DNA of 64,000 nt, from positions 2,294,001-2,358,000 of the forward strand of contig NZ_VFPA01000001.1 in assembly GCF_006716445.1 (NCBI RefSeq), written 5' to 3'. The stretch is from Pseudonocardia kunmingensis. Its GTDB lineage: Bacteria > Actinomycetota > Actinomycetes > Mycobacteriales > Pseudonocardiaceae. How positions within the stretch are numbered: the stretch's first letter is position 1; each line of letters opens with the position of its first letter. Shown one piece after another: positions 53,101 to 62,540 of this stretch. The notes beneath the pieces were generated by a model, which was given only the letters and a program-made list of their open reading frames with translations, ran no database searches and was not told the origin of the DNA. The translations under genes and the position numbers were made by a program.

Positions 53101-54333
53101 TCAGCCCACCAGGGCCTGGTTGACCAGCGACCGCAGCTGCGGGCGGATCGGGTACGCGCTCGAAGGCATGAGCTGCGTGAAGAACATCGCGGTGACCTCC
53201 GCAACGGGATCGACGTAGAACGCGGTGCTCGCGAGCCCGCCCCAGGCGAACTCACCGTCGTGGGTGACGGCCTTGCCGGCCGCGGCGTCGGTGACCACGG
53301 ACACCCCGAGCCCGAACCCGACACCGCGGAAGGCGGACTCGGCGTGCAGCGGCCTGCCGAACGTGTCGAGGTCGGCGCCGCCGGGCAGGTGGTTGCGGGT
53401 CATGTAGGCGACGGTGTGCGGGCCGAGCAGGCGGGCGCCGTCGAGCTCGCCGCCGCGGGCGAGCATCTGGGTGAAGCGGTGGTAGTCGGCCGCGGTGGAG
53501 ACCAGCCCGCCGCCACCGGAGAGGAAGGTGGGCTCGCGCGTGGCGGCGTCGCCCATCGCAGCGTTGCGCAGCAGCCCGCCCGCCGGGTTGAGCACGTACA
53601 GCGCGGCGAGCCGCTCGAGGTCGTCGGGCCCGACCCAGAACGCCGTGTCGTCCATGCCGAGCGGTGCGAACACCTCGTCGGCCAGGAACGCGTCGAACGG
53701 CTTGCCGGATGCCACCTCGACGACCCGGCCCAGCACGTCCGTGGCCACCGAGTAGTTCCACTCGCTGCCCGGCTGGAACAGCAGCGGCAGGCCGGCCCAC
53801 GTCGCGCAGGCCGCCTCCAGGTCCATCCCGCGGGGCGCCCCGAACTCGAAGCCCTTGGACCGGTACACCTCGTCGACGGCGTGGGCGTGGTGCCAGCCGT
53901 AGGTGAGACCCGCGGTGTGGGTGAGCAGGTGCCAGATCCGCACCGGCTCGACGGCCGGCACGGTGCTCGGGTTGGCCGCCGAGCCCGCGGCGTAGACGCG
54001 CACGTCGGCGAACTCCGGGATGAAGCGTGACACCGGGTCGGTGAGCTCGAACGCCCCGCGCTCGTAGAGCATCAGCGCGGCCACCGAGGTGATCGGCTTG
54101 GTCATCGAGTAGATGCGCCAGAGCGTGTCGTCGGTGACCGGCCGCTGCGCCTCGACATCGGCCAGACCGTGGTGCTCGAGCAGCGCCACCCGGCCGCGCC
54201 GGGCGACCGCGATCGTCCACCCCGCGAGCTTCCCGTCGTCGACGTAGCGGCGGAAGTGCGCACCGACCCGCTGCAACCGCTCCGCGTCGAACCCGACCTC
54301 GCCCGGTTCCGCATCCACCTCGAGCTTCGCCAC
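53101..54333 (-). CDS. Serine hydrolase of the beta-lactamase/EstB family
   Basis: Encodes 410 residues of the class C beta-lactamase-like fold. The nucleophile motif is S76-M-T-K79, with a YSV motif (WNYSVATDV) as second catalytic element and an HDGEFAWGG region near the C-terminus. There is no signal peptide, so it is more likely a cytoplasmic esterase or peptidase than a resistance enzyme. The start is GTG 54333, seven bases after TAGGGT. Confidence 0.85.
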   Translation of the reverse strand: MAKLEVDAEPGEVGFDAERLQRVGAHFRRYVDDGKLAGWTIAVARRGRVALLEHHGLADVEAQRPVTDDTLWRIYSMTKPITSVAALMLYERGAFELTDPVSRFIPEFADVRVYAAGSAANPSTVPAVEPVRIWHLLTHTAGLTYGWHHAHAVDEVYRSKGFEFGAPRGMDLEAACATWAGLPLLFQPGSEWNYSVATDVLGRVVEVASGKPFDAFLADEVFAPLGMDDTAFWVGPDDLERLAALYVLNPAGGLLRNAAMGDAATREPTFLSGGGGLVSTAADYHRFTQMLARGGELDGARLLGPHTVAYMTRNHLPGGADLDTFGRPLHAESAFRGVGFGLGVSVVTDAAAGKAVTHDGEFAWGGLASTAFYVDPVAEVTAMFFTQLMPSSAYPIRPQLRSLVNQALVG

Positions 54334-54340
54334 GGCATCG

Positions 54341-54346
54341 ACCCTA
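54341..54346 (-). promoter_or_regulatory. -10 element of the leaderless hydrolase mRNA
   Basis: On the minus strand TAGGGT is followed after seven bases by GTG 54333, with no Shine-Dalgarno between. This is the usual layout of an actinobacterial leaderless transcript. Confidence 0.5.
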
Positions 54347-54388
54347 CAGCGGGTGATCGCCGCTCCGCGGTCGTGCGTGGACAGGAGT

Positions 54389-55768
54389 TCACGAGCCGGG
54401 GGGACCGAATCCGCGGGCGGCGTCGTCGACGACGAGGACCCAGTCGGTCTCCTCGGGCGGGCCGAACTCGACCGATGCGCCCCGCTCGACCGTGCCGGCG
54501 TCCGTAGCGGTGCCCGTCCGCGGGTCGTACCACCACGCCCGCAGCGCGTCGCCCGTGAGCACCGTGGTGTCGACCGCGAACGCCGCCCCGTCCGTGGTGT
54601 AGGCCATCAGGTAGGAGCCGTCGGCGTCCCGCGTGGCCCGCACACCGCTGCCGTCGACGACCGACTGGTCGGGGATCCGCGTGAGGTAGGGGCGCGACTC
54701 CACCAATGCGCGCAGGTGCCGCATCTGCTGCCCCGCCGGGAAGTCGAGCGCCTCGGTCCACGTGCCCCGCGCGCCGAGCGATGCGTCCCCGTCCTCGATG
54801 AGGAACTGCCATACGGCGTGGTGGCCGTAGGTGTGCCCGGCCGCGCCGCCGAAGACGCTCCAGTAGGCGTTGCGGCGCACGTCCTCCGGCGTGGAGAAGC
54901 CGTCCTCGGGCTTCCAGCAGATCGGGTGGTCCTCGTAGATCGACTCGCCGTCGAGGAACGGTTTGGGCGGCGTCCGCGCGTAGTTGCCCTCGATCAGCCC
55001 GAGCAGGTTGTCCCAGCGTCGGCAGTGCCCGCCCTGCAGCATGTTGAACGACAGCCACTCGTCGTCGTGGAACCACTCGGCCGAGGTCTGGTCGCCGCGC
55101 GGGTGGTAGGTCATCAGCAGGCCGGTGTGGTCGGGCCGGCCGTTGGCCCCGACCGCCACGCCCTCGGCGAGCGCGCGCCAGACGTCCTCGACCCCGTCGG
55201 CGCCGGAGTCGCCACCCATGATCCACACGACGCGGTCGCGGTAGCGAGCGCCGAGGAACTCGCCGTACGCCCCCGCGTTCTCGGTGGTGACGAGCTCGCC
55301 CGCCTGCTTGTCGGCCCACACCGGGAGCAGCCCGATCCGCAGGCCGCGCTCGGCGGCGGCGTCGATCACGAAGTCGACGTGGTCCCAGTAGTCGTCCCCG
55401 GAGTCGCTCACCGCCGGGGTCATCCCCTCGGCGAGGGGGTCGTGGCCGTAGCGGTTCGGGCCCGGGCCACCGGCCTGCGGGAACACCGCCACGGCCTGGA
55501 TCACGGTGAAACCCTGCGCCGCCCGGGCGTCGAGGTAGCGCTGCACCTCCGCACGGTCGAGGTTGACGAAGATGCTCCACGCCGTGTCGGCGAGCCAGAA
55601 GAACGGCCTGCCGTCGGCGTGGACGAAGAAGCGCCCGTCGTCGCTCACCCGGACCGGCGCGAGAGGCTGCTCCTGCGCGTGGGCCACCGACCGCGGCGCC
55701 GGCTCGGCGGGTCCGGCCCACGCCGCGCAGAGCAGCGCGGCCGCCACGGGAACCGCCCACGCTCGCAT
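54389..55768 (-). CDS. Secreted DUF4038 / GH140-like glycoside hydrolase
   Basis: Encodes 459 residues. A Sec signal peptide (MRAWAVPVAAALLCAAWAG) is followed by a TIM-barrel of the DUF4038 family, starting FFVHADGRPFFWLADTAW. The C-terminal beta domain has WWYDPRTGTA, like the collagen-binding-like domain of this group. Some members are apiosidases (GH140) acting on plant pectin side chains. Possible acid residues lie in YLMAYT- and WIMGGDSGAD-type segments, but I cannot assign the catalytic pair. ATG 55768 starts the signal peptide. Confidence 0.8.
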   Translation of the reverse strand: MRAWAVPVAAALLCAAWAGPAEPAPRSVAHAQEQPLAPVRVSDDGRFFVHADGRPFFWLADTAWSIFVNLDRAEVQRYLDARAAQGFTVIQAVAVFPQAGGPGPNRYGHDPLAEGMTPAVSDSGDDYWDHVDFVIDAAAERGLRIGLLPVWADKQAGELVTTENAGAYGEFLGARYRDRVVWIMGGDSGADGVEDVWRALAEGVAVGANGRPDHTGLLMTYHPRGDQTSAEWFHDDEWLSFNMLQGGHCRRWDNLLGLIEGNYARTPPKPFLDGESIYEDHPICWKPEDGFSTPEDVRRNAYWSVFGGAAGHTYGHHAVWQFLIEDGDASLGARGTWTEALDFPAGQQMRHLRALVESRPYLTRIPDQSVVDGSGVRATRDADGSYLMAYTTDGAAFAVDTTVLTGDALRAWWYDPRTGTATDAGTVERGASVEFGPPEETDWVLVVDDAARGFGPPGS

Positions 55769-55826
55769 CCCCCGATCCTGAAGCCGGACGTCCCGCACCG
55801 CTGCGGATCGATGCGAGATCACCCGA

Positions 55827-57376
55827 TCAGGCCCACGGCACGGGCTCGTCGGCCGGAGGTCCGACGTGGGGTCGCACCTGCCGCAGCAGGGCCACGGACA
55901 CGACTGCCAGGACCACGAGCAGGGGGATCGCGATGGCTGCGGTCAGTTGCAGTCCGTCGGTGAAGGCGGCACGGGCCGTCGAGACGAGCTCGGATCCAGC
56001 GGATCCGGGAAGCCGACCCGCCGCGGCCAGCGCCCCCGCCAGGGTGTCCACGGCGCCCGGCGCCGCGGATCGCACTACTTCCGGTACCGCGTCGGACATC
56101 CGGCGGTGGTAGATCGTCGTGACGAGGCTGCCGATGAGCGCGATTCCCAAGGCACCACCCAGCTCCTGGGTGGTCTCGCCCACCGCGGCCGCCGACCCCG
56201 CCTGTCCTGGAGGGGCGGCACCAACGATCATGTCGATGCCGAGCGCGGACACCGGCATGAGTCCGGCGAACAGCAGCGCGGACCCGACCACGACCACGGG
56301 AAGCCCCGCCGTGACGTCGGCCCGGGTGAGAACGCCGAAGCCCGCAGCCGCGACGAGCAGGCCGGCGCCGAAGATGTGGGCGCGGTGGACGGCGCCCGCC
56401 AGCGCCGAGGCGACGAAGATCGACGTGTTCCCGCGATCACCAGCGGCAGTCCCCACAAGCCCGCGTGGAGCGGGGAGAGCCCCAGGACCATCTGCATGTA
56501 CTGGGCCATGAGGAACTGGGTGCCCACCATGAAGATCACGGTGACGGTCAGCGTGCCGAGCGACACCGAGAAGTTCCGGTTCCGGAACAGCGACAGGTCC
56601 AGCAGGGGGTCGGCCAGCCGTTGCTGCCGCCGCACGAACAGCACGCCGACGGCCAGTCCGGCCGCGACGATCAGCGCGGGGTGCAGGTCGAGACCGCCCG
56701 CGGCCATCTCCTTGATGCCGTAGACGACCGCCAGCGTCGCGGTCAGCGACAACGCCGCGCTCGGCAGGTCCAGCCTGCCGGGGTGGGCGGCCCGGTGCTC
56801 GGGAAGCAGCACCGGGCCGACCGTCAGCAGCAGCACCATCACCGGCACCGCCGCGAGGAACACCGATCCCCACCAGAAGTACTCCAGCATCACGCCACCG
56901 ACGAGCGGCCCCACCGCCCCGCCGCCCATGAAGCCGGCCATCCACACGGTGATCGCGGTGGTGCGCTGCCGCGGGTCGCGGAACATGACGCTGATCAGCG
57001 ACAGTGTGGACGGGCCCAGGGCCGCCCCCGCGATCCCGAGCAGCGCGCGAGCGGCGATCAGCATCTCGGCGCTGGATGCGTACGCGGCGAGCACCGAGGC
57101 CGCGCCGAAGGCCGCTGCGCCGATGAGCAGGATCCGGCGGCGACCGATGCGATCGCCGAGTGCGCCCATCGTGATCAGCGATCCCGCGATGAGGAACCCG
57201 TAGACGTCGGTGATCCACAGGAGCTGGGAGGCGCTGGGATCGAGGTCGGCGGCGAGACGGGGCACAGCCAGGTGGAGCACGCTCATGTCGATCATCACGA
57301 GCACGGCGGGGAGTGCGAGGACGGCGAGGCCCGTCCACTCCCGCCAGCTCGCGCGCATCGGGACATCGGCCTTCAT
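55827..57376 (-). pseudogene. DHA2-type MFS exporter disrupted by a frameshift
   Basis: Two frames together give a 14-helix multidrug-exporter-like protein of about 516 residues. The N-terminal frame begins ATG 57376 (MKADVPMRASWREW) with the motif GALGDRIGRRRILLIG, and runs to PLVIAG. The C-terminal frame resumes as NTSIFVASALAGAVHRAHIF and ends at 55827. The switch is at a GGG run (56430-56432), and adding one base restores a single frame (1550 plus 1 is divisible by 3). The start overlaps the dsbA-like stop (ATGA). It could be a true inactivation or a base-call error. Confidence 0.8.
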
Positions 57377-58050
57377 GACAGGTCTCCGGAACGGTCGAGC
57401 GAGATCCGGCCGGCATTGCGCCACGCCGCGCCGAGCTCCGCGAGGAGGAGATCAGGGGGCTGGGCGCCGGTGATCCGACGACCTGCGATGACGACGGTCG
57501 GGACGCCGGTCACCCCGATGCGGGCGGCCTGCTCCTCGTCGGCGCGTACGGCGTCGGTGTGGTCGTCGCCCGCCAGTACGGTGCGGGCGTCCGCGGCGGG
57601 AAACCCGACCTCGGAGGCCAGTGCGGCCAACGTCGCGTGATCGGCGAGGTGGGCGCCCTCGCCCGTGTAGGCCACCATCAGCCGCTCGCGTACGGCGTCA
57701 CCGAGCCCGCGGCCTGCAGCCGCGTGCAGGAGGCGGTGGGCGTCGAAGCTGTTGACCGGGCGCGCCGCGGCCAGCCGGTAGACCAGGCCCAGCTCCGCAG
57801 CGAGCGCCGTGAGCCCCGCCGCGCCCTCCTCGGCCTGCCGCGCCGTCAGGCCGAGGTCCTGCTGCATGCGTTCCGGGATGGTCAGCGTGGCGTCGCGGGG
57901 GGCATGCGGGTCGAGCTCGAAGCTGCGCCACCGGACCCGCACGTCGTCCCGATGCTCGAACTCGGCGAGCGCGGCCTCGAACCGCCGCTTGCCGATGCCG
58001 CACCAGGGGCAGACGAGATCGAACCAGATGTCGACGGGAAGAGGTGGCAT
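57373..58050 (-). CDS. DsbA-family oxidoreductase (FrnE-like)
   Basis: Encodes 225 residues with a thioredoxin-fold active site C14-P-W-C17 (WFDLVCPWCGIGKRRFE) and the cis-Pro region IGVTGVPTVVI. There is no signal peptide, so it acts in the cytoplasm, as for FrnE-type disulfide isomerases. ATG 58050 is preferred to an in-frame TTG two codons upstream. The stop overlaps the exporter start, and the gene is divergent from an HxlR regulator. Confidence 0.88.
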   Translation of the reverse strand: MPPLPVDIWFDLVCPWCGIGKRRFEAALAEFEHRDDVRVRWRSFELDPHAPRDATLTIPERMQQDLGLTARQAEEGAAGLTALAAELGLVYRLAAARPVNSFDAHRLLHAAAGRGLGDAVRERLMVAYTGEGAHLADHATLAALASEVGFPAADARTVLAGDDHTDAVRADEEQAARIGVTGVPTVVIAGRRITGAQPPDLLLAELGAAWRNAGRISLDRSGDLS

Positions 58051-58059
58051 GGGCAAACC

Positions 58060-58106
58060 GTAAGAAGGCGGCTTACTTCCCGTAAGGGCATACCTACGGG
58101 TACGCT
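58060..58106. promoter_or_regulatory. Divergent HxlR/dsbA control region with two inverted repeats
   Basis: GTAAG (58060-58064) and CTTAC (58072-58076) form one dyad with a 7-base centre; CCCGTA (58079-58084) and TACGGG (58095-58100) form a second with a 10-base centre. TACGCT (58101-58106) is a likely -10 for a leaderless HxlR mRNA (GTG 58113). The dyads are good candidates for dimeric HxlR binding. Confidence 0.55.
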
Positions 58107-58112
58107 CAGGTC

Positions 58113-58532
58113 GTGCCGGTAGGAGTCGAGGACACCCGCCATCTGCCCGACCCGTTGAGTGACGCGTTCAACAGCGACTGTCCGGGCCGCACCGTGTTCG
58201 TCCACCTGACCAACCGCTGGGGAATCCTGATCCTGACCGCCCTGCGCGATGGGCCGCTGCGCTTCTACCTGCTCCGAGATCGGATCGGCGGGATCAGCGA
58301 GAAGATGTTGTCGCAGAACCTCCGCGCGTTCGTCCGAGACGGACTGATCGAGCGCGAGGTCGAGCCCTCCGTGCCGCCCAAGGTGTCCTATGCGCTGACA
58401 CCGCTCGGGGTGGGAGCCGCCGAGCCGCTCAAGGCGCTGGTGGCGTGGATCGGCACCCACACGCCCGAGGTCCTCGCGGCCCAGGAACGCCACGACGCGG
58501 CGACCGGGCGGACGACCGAGCGCTCGCCGTAG
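58113..58532 (+). CDS. HxlR-family transcriptional regulator
   Basis: Encodes 139 residues of the HxlR winged-helix type (NRWGILILTALRDGPLRFYL then GGISEKMLSQNLRAFVRDGL). The single Cys in NSDCPGRTV is at the conserved N-terminal position where many members sense thiols or aldehydes. The start is GTG 58113, leaderless. It is divergent from the DsbA-like/MFS pair, which it probably represses until a toxic or redox signal appears. Confidence 0.9.
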   Translation: MPVGVEDTRHLPDPLSDAFNSDCPGRTVFVHLTNRWGILILTALRDGPLRFYLLRDRIGGISEKMLSQNLRAFVRDGLIEREVEPSVPPKVSYALTPLGVGAAEPLKALVAWIGTHTPEVLAAQERHDAATGRTTERSP

Positions 58533-58553
58533 GGATCGCGCGATGATCGGGCC

Positions 58554-60122
58554 ATGAGCGGTACGCGGTCGTGGTGGGGCTGGGGTCGGGTCGAGGACGC
58601 GCTGCCCGACGATGCCTGCGTCGCGCTCGCCGCGGCTCTCCCGGGCTGCGCCACAGCACCGGTCCCCGTCCCGGTCCCGACCGGCCTGCCGCCGTCGCGG
58701 CTGCCGCCCCCGGCCGCGCTCGCCGACCGGTTCTCCACCGCGCCGCGCGACCGCGCCGCCCACACCTACGGCAAGGCGTTCCGCGACGTCGTCCGCGCCC
58801 TCGCCGGGGACCTCGCCGCGGCACCCGACCTGGTCGCGTTCCCGCGCACCGAGGCCGATGTCGTCGCCGTGCTGGACTGGGCGGGTGACGCCGGCGTCGC
58901 CGTCGTCCCGTACGGCGGCGGCAGCTCGGTGGTCGGCGGCACCGAGTACCGCGGCGGCGGGCATGCGGGCGTCGTCTCGCTCGACCTCACTCGGCTCGAC
59001 CGGGTGCTGGAGATCGACCCCGTGAGCCGTGCGGCGCGCGTGCAGTGCGGCGCGCTCGGCCCCGTGCTGGAGGAGCAGCTGCGCCCGCACGGGCTGACCT
59101 TGCGCCACTTCCCGCAGAGCTTCGAGTTCTCCACGCTCGGCGGCTGGCTCGCCACCCGCTCGGCCGGGCACTACGCGATGGGCCGCACGCGCATCGACGA
59201 CGCGGTGGAGGCGCTGCGCGTGGTGACGCCCGCCGGGGTGAGCGAGTCGTGGCGGTTACCCGGCTCGGGTGCGGGTCCGTCACCGGACCGGCTGTTCCTG
59301 GGTTCGGAGGGCGCGCTCGGCGTCCTCACCGAGGCCTGGGTGCGGCTGCAGGACCGGCCGGAGCACCGGGCGTCGACGGCGGTGCGGTTCACCGGGTTCA
59401 GCGACGCCGTGGCGGCGGTGCGGGCGATCAGCCAGGCCGGCCCGGTGCTCGCGAACTGCCGCCTGCTCGACCACGGCGAGGCGCGGTTCAGCGGGGCCGG
59501 GACCGGCGAGCACGCCGTGCTCGTGCTCGGGGCGGAGTCGGCCGCGGGACCGGTGGGTGACGTGCTCGCCGAGGCCGTGGAGATCGCCAGGGGGCACGGC
59601 GGCACCGTGAGCGGGCCGCGCGACGGCGACACGGCGGTGGGCGCCTGGCGCTCGGCGTTCCTGCGCGCGCCCTACGCCCGGGACGGGCTGGCCCGCTGCG
59701 GCGCGGTGGTCGAGACGTTCGAGACGGCGTGCACGTGGGACCGCGCGGAGGAGCTGATCACGGCCGTGCGCCGGGAGGTCGGCGCCGCCGTGCGGGAGGT
59801 GTGCGGCGCACCGGGCATCGTCAACTGCCGGTTCACGCACCTCTACCCGGACGGGCCTGCCCCGTACTTCACCGTCCTGGCCGCCGGACGCATCGGCGCC
59901 CAGCTCGCGCAGTGGGACGAGATCAAGCACGCGGCCACCGAGGTGCTCGGCCGCCACCGGGCCACCATCACCCACCACCACGCCGTCGGCCGCGACCACC
60001 GGCCCGCCTACGACCGGCAGCGGCCGGAGGTCTTCGCCACCGCGCTGCGGGCGGCGAAGGCGGCACTGGACCCGCGGGGTGTGCTGAACCCGGGCGTGCT
60101 GCTGGATCGGCTCGCAACATGA
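58554..60122 (+). CDS. FAD-linked oxidase, alkyldihydroxyacetonephosphate synthase-like
   Basis: Encodes 522 residues. The FAD-binding domain (VAVVPYGGGSSVVGGTEYRG) and the HFPQSFEFSTLGGWLATRSA segment are characteristic of alkyl-DHAP synthases (mycobacterial agpS). The C-terminus has the conserved His-rich THHHAVGRDH motif and ends DPRGVLNPGVLL. True plasmalogen synthesis is not established in this group, so the product may be another ether lipid or a different oxidation. The stop overlaps the next gene (ATGA). Confidence 0.87.
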   Translation: MSGTRSWWGWGRVEDALPDDACVALAAALPGCATAPVPVPVPTGLPPSRLPPPAALADRFSTAPRDRAAHTYGKAFRDVVRALAGDLAAAPDLVAFPRTEADVVAVLDWAGDAGVAVVPYGGGSSVVGGTEYRGGGHAGVVSLDLTRLDRVLEIDPVSRAARVQCGALGPVLEEQLRPHGLTLRHFPQSFEFSTLGGWLATRSAGHYAMGRTRIDDAVEALRVVTPAGVSESWRLPGSGAGPSPDRLFLGSEGALGVLTEAWVRLQDRPEHRASTAVRFTGFSDAVAAVRAISQAGPVLANCRLLDHGEARFSGAGTGEHAVLVLGAESAAGPVGDVLAEAVEIARGHGGTVSGPRDGDTAVGAWRSAFLRAPYARDGLARCGAVVETFETACTWDRAEELITAVRREVGAAVREVCGAPGIVNCRFTHLYPDGPAPYFTVLAAGRIGAQLAQWDEIKHAATEVLGRHRATITHHHAVGRDHRPAYDRQRPEVFATALRAAKAALDPRGVLNPGVLLDRLAT

Positions 60123-60685
60123 TCGCGGGGCCGGCCGGGCTCCGGCACGCCGGCCCCGTGGAACCCACCCTGAGCGCCGTCGTCGTCCCCGTGCCCGAGG
60201 CCGAGCCGCGGGTGGGAGCGCTGCGCGCCGCGCTCGACCCCTCCGCCGCGCTCGGCGTGCCGGCGCACGTCACGATCATGTTCCCGTTCCTGGCCCCGCC
60301 CCGGATCGACGACGGCGCGCGGGCCGCGCTCGGCGAGGTGTGTGCCGCGGCGCCGCCGTTCGAGGTCACGTTCGAGCGCGTGGCGTGGTTCGACGAGGAC
60401 GTCGTGTGGTGGGCGCCGGAGCCGGCCGGCCCCTTCGTGCGACTGACGAGCTCGGTGTCCCGGCGGTTCGGGCTGCAGCCCTACGGGGGAGCCCACGGCG
60501 ATGGCGTGACCCCGCACCTCACGATCGCGCACGGGGCGCCGGTGCCGCGGTTGCGGGCTGCGGCGGCCGAGGTCGCGGACGGGCCGCCGGTGCGGGCGAC
60601 GGTGCGCTCGGCGGTGCTGATGACCGGGTCCCGGGAGCCCGGATCGTGGACGACCGTGGCCGAGTTCCCGCTGGGCGGGAGCTGA
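60119..60685 (+). CDS. 2H phosphoesterase / 2'-5' RNA ligase-like protein
   Basis: Encodes 188 residues with two HxT motifs, HVTIMFPF (His50) and HLTIAHG, the catalytic pair of the 2H family. The fold usually hydrolyses or ligates 2'-5' bonds in RNA or cyclic phosphodiesters. ATG 60119 overlaps the preceding stop by four bases, so it is coupled to the alkyl-DHAP-synthase-like gene. The connection is not obvious from known biochemistry. Confidence 0.78.
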   Translation: MIAGPAGLRHAGPVEPTLSAVVVPVPEAEPRVGALRAALDPSAALGVPAHVTIMFPFLAPPRIDDGARAALGEVCAAAPPFEVTFERVAWFDEDVVWWAPEPAGPFVRLTSSVSRRFGLQPYGGAHGDGVTPHLTIAHGAPVPRLRAAAAEVADGPPVRATVRSAVLMTGSREPGSWTTVAEFPLGGS

Positions 60686-60702
60686 TCCGGCGGTGACGCT
60701 GT

Positions 60703-60745
60703 CGGGACGCGCAACTCGGCGTGCCGGAACGGGAGACTCGCCGGG
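60703..60745. repeat. Inverted copy of the GCGAGTCTCCCGT module
   Basis: ACGGGAGACTCGC (60729-60741) is the reverse complement of the module tandemly repeated at 35419-35453. A related unit (TCGGGACGCGCAACTCGG) lies just before it. The spacer 60686-60806 holds nothing else recognisable besides the ribosome site of the next gene. Confidence 0.55.
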
Positions 60746-60806
60746 GGTTTGCCGGGGCGCGGCGCCGGTGCTTGACCGGCTCCCCCGTCGCCAGGAGGGT
60801 GATCGG

Positions 60807-62474
60807 ATGGACGCCGACGTCATCGTGGTGGGAGCCGGCCTCGCCGGCCTGGTCACCACGGCGGAGCTGGCCGACACCGGCCGCACCGTGCTGCTGCTCG
60901 ACCAGGAACCGGAGGCGAGCCTCGGCGGGCAGGCGTTCTGGTCGTTCGGCGGGCTGTTCCTCGTCGACTCGCCCGAGCAGCGCCGGATGGGCGTGCACGA
61001 CTCCCTCGACCTCGCCCTCCAGGACTGGCTCGGCACCGCCGCCTTCGACCGCGGCGTCGACGACCCCGCGGGCGAGGACTTCTGGGGGCGCCAGTGGGCC
61101 ACCGCCTACCTGGACTTCGCGTCCGGTGAGAAGCGCGCCTGGCTGCACGGGATGGGCATGCGCTGGTTCCCGGTCGTCGGCTGGGCGGAGCGCGGCGGGC
61201 ACCTCGCCGACGGGCACGGCAACTCGGTGCCGCGCTTCCACGTCACCTGGGGCACCGGTCCCGGGGTCGTCGCGCCGTTCGAGCGCCGGGTGCGCGATGC
61301 GGTCGAGGCGGGCCGGGTCGAGCTGCGGTTCCGCCACCGCGTCGACGGCCTGTCCGTCACCGACGGAGTGGTCGACGGCGTGCACGGCGCGGTGCTCGAA
61401 CCGAGCGCGGCCGCGCGCGGCACGGATAGCTCCCGCACGCGGGTCGGCGACTTCGCGCTGCGCGCGCAGGCCGTGATCGTCACGTCCGGCGGGATCGGCG
61501 GCGACCACGACCTCGTGCGGGCCAACTGGCCGTCCCGCCTGGGGCCCGCGCCGAAGAACATGATCTCCGGGGTGCCCGCGCACGTCGACGGGCGGCTGCT
61601 CGGCATCACCGAGCAGGCAGGCGCGCGCGTCGTCAACCGCGACCGCATGTGGCACTACACGGAGGGCGTGCGCAACTGGGACCCGATCTGGGCGCAGCAC
61701 GGCATCCGGATCCTCGCCGGGCCCTCGTCGCTGTGGTTCGACGCCAGGGGACGACGCTTCCCGGCCCCGTGCTTCCCCGGCTTCGACACCCTCGCGACGC
61801 TGGAGGCGATCACCACCAGCGGCTACGACCACTCCTGGTTCGTGCTCACCCAGAAGATCATCGAGAAGGAGTTCGCGCTCTCCGGTTCCGAGCAGAACCC
61901 CGACCTCACCGAGAAGGACCTGCGCAAGGTGCTCACCCGCGTCCGGCAGCGCACCGCGCCGGGCCCGGTGGAGGCGTTCAAGGAGCACGGCGCCGACTTC
62001 GTCGTGGCCGACACCCTGCCCGAGCTCGTGGCCGGCATGAACCGGCTGACGGACGAGCCGCTCATCGACCTCGCGGACCTGCAGCGCCAGATCGTGGCCC
62101 GCGACCGCGAGATCGACCACCCGTTCACGAAGGACCTGCAGGTCACAGCCCTGCGTGGGGCGCGGCGCTACCGCGGTGACCGGCTGGTCCGCACCGCCGC
62201 CCCGCACAAGGTCCTCGACCCGTCGAACGGGCCGCTGATCGCGGTGCAGCTGCACGTCCTCACCCGCAAGACCCTCGGCGGCCTGCAGACCGACCTCACC
62301 GGCCGGGTCCTGCGGCCCGACGCCACCCCGTTCCCCGGCCTCTACGCCGCGGGCGAGGTCGCAGGCTTCGGCGGCGGGGGCGTGCACGGCTACCGCTCGC
62401 TGGAGGGCACCTTCCTGGGCGGCTGCCTGTTCTCCGGCCGCCAGGCCGGACGGGCCGTGACGCTCGCGCTCTGA
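60807..62474 (+). CDS. KstD-like FAD-binding dehydrogenase
   Basis: Encodes 555 residues of the FAD-dependent fumarate-reductase/3-ketosteroid-dehydrogenase superfamily. The N-terminal Rossmann motif is VIVVGAGLAGLVTTAELADT, and the C-terminal FAD loop reads GLYAAGEVAGFGGGGVHGYR then LEGTFLGGCLFSGR. It resembles M. tuberculosis Rv0785 (uncharacterised FAD-binding dehydrogenase) more than a proven KstD, and the Tyr/Gly motif of KstD was not found. ATG 60807 has CAGGAGGGTGA just upstream. Confidence 0.85.
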   Translation: MDADVIVVGAGLAGLVTTAELADTGRTVLLLDQEPEASLGGQAFWSFGGLFLVDSPEQRRMGVHDSLDLALQDWLGTAAFDRGVDDPAGEDFWGRQWATAYLDFASGEKRAWLHGMGMRWFPVVGWAERGGHLADGHGNSVPRFHVTWGTGPGVVAPFERRVRDAVEAGRVELRFRHRVDGLSVTDGVVDGVHGAVLEPSAAARGTDSSRTRVGDFALRAQAVIVTSGGIGGDHDLVRANWPSRLGPAPKNMISGVPAHVDGRLLGITEQAGARVVNRDRMWHYTEGVRNWDPIWAQHGIRILAGPSSLWFDARGRRFPAPCFPGFDTLATLEAITTSGYDHSWFVLTQKIIEKEFALSGSEQNPDLTEKDLRKVLTRVRQRTAPGPVEAFKEHGADFVVADTLPELVAGMNRLTDEPLIDLADLQRQIVARDREIDHPFTKDLQVTALRGARRYRGDRLVRTAAPHKVLDPSNGPLIAVQLHVLTRKTLGGLQTDLTGRVLRPDATPFPGLYAAGEVAGFGGGGVHGYRSLEGTFLGGCLFSGRQAGRAVTLAL

Positions 62475-62540
62475 CGCAATCGGCTTGGACCGGCGCGCTC
62501 CCCGTGCGACCGTGAGCGGGTGCACCGCGCCGCCGTGACC

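Noticed and set aside
53101..54333. A beta-lactamase antibiotic-resistance gene.
   Set aside because: It has the SxxK fold but no signal peptide, and its motifs fit EstB-type esterases or peptidases better.
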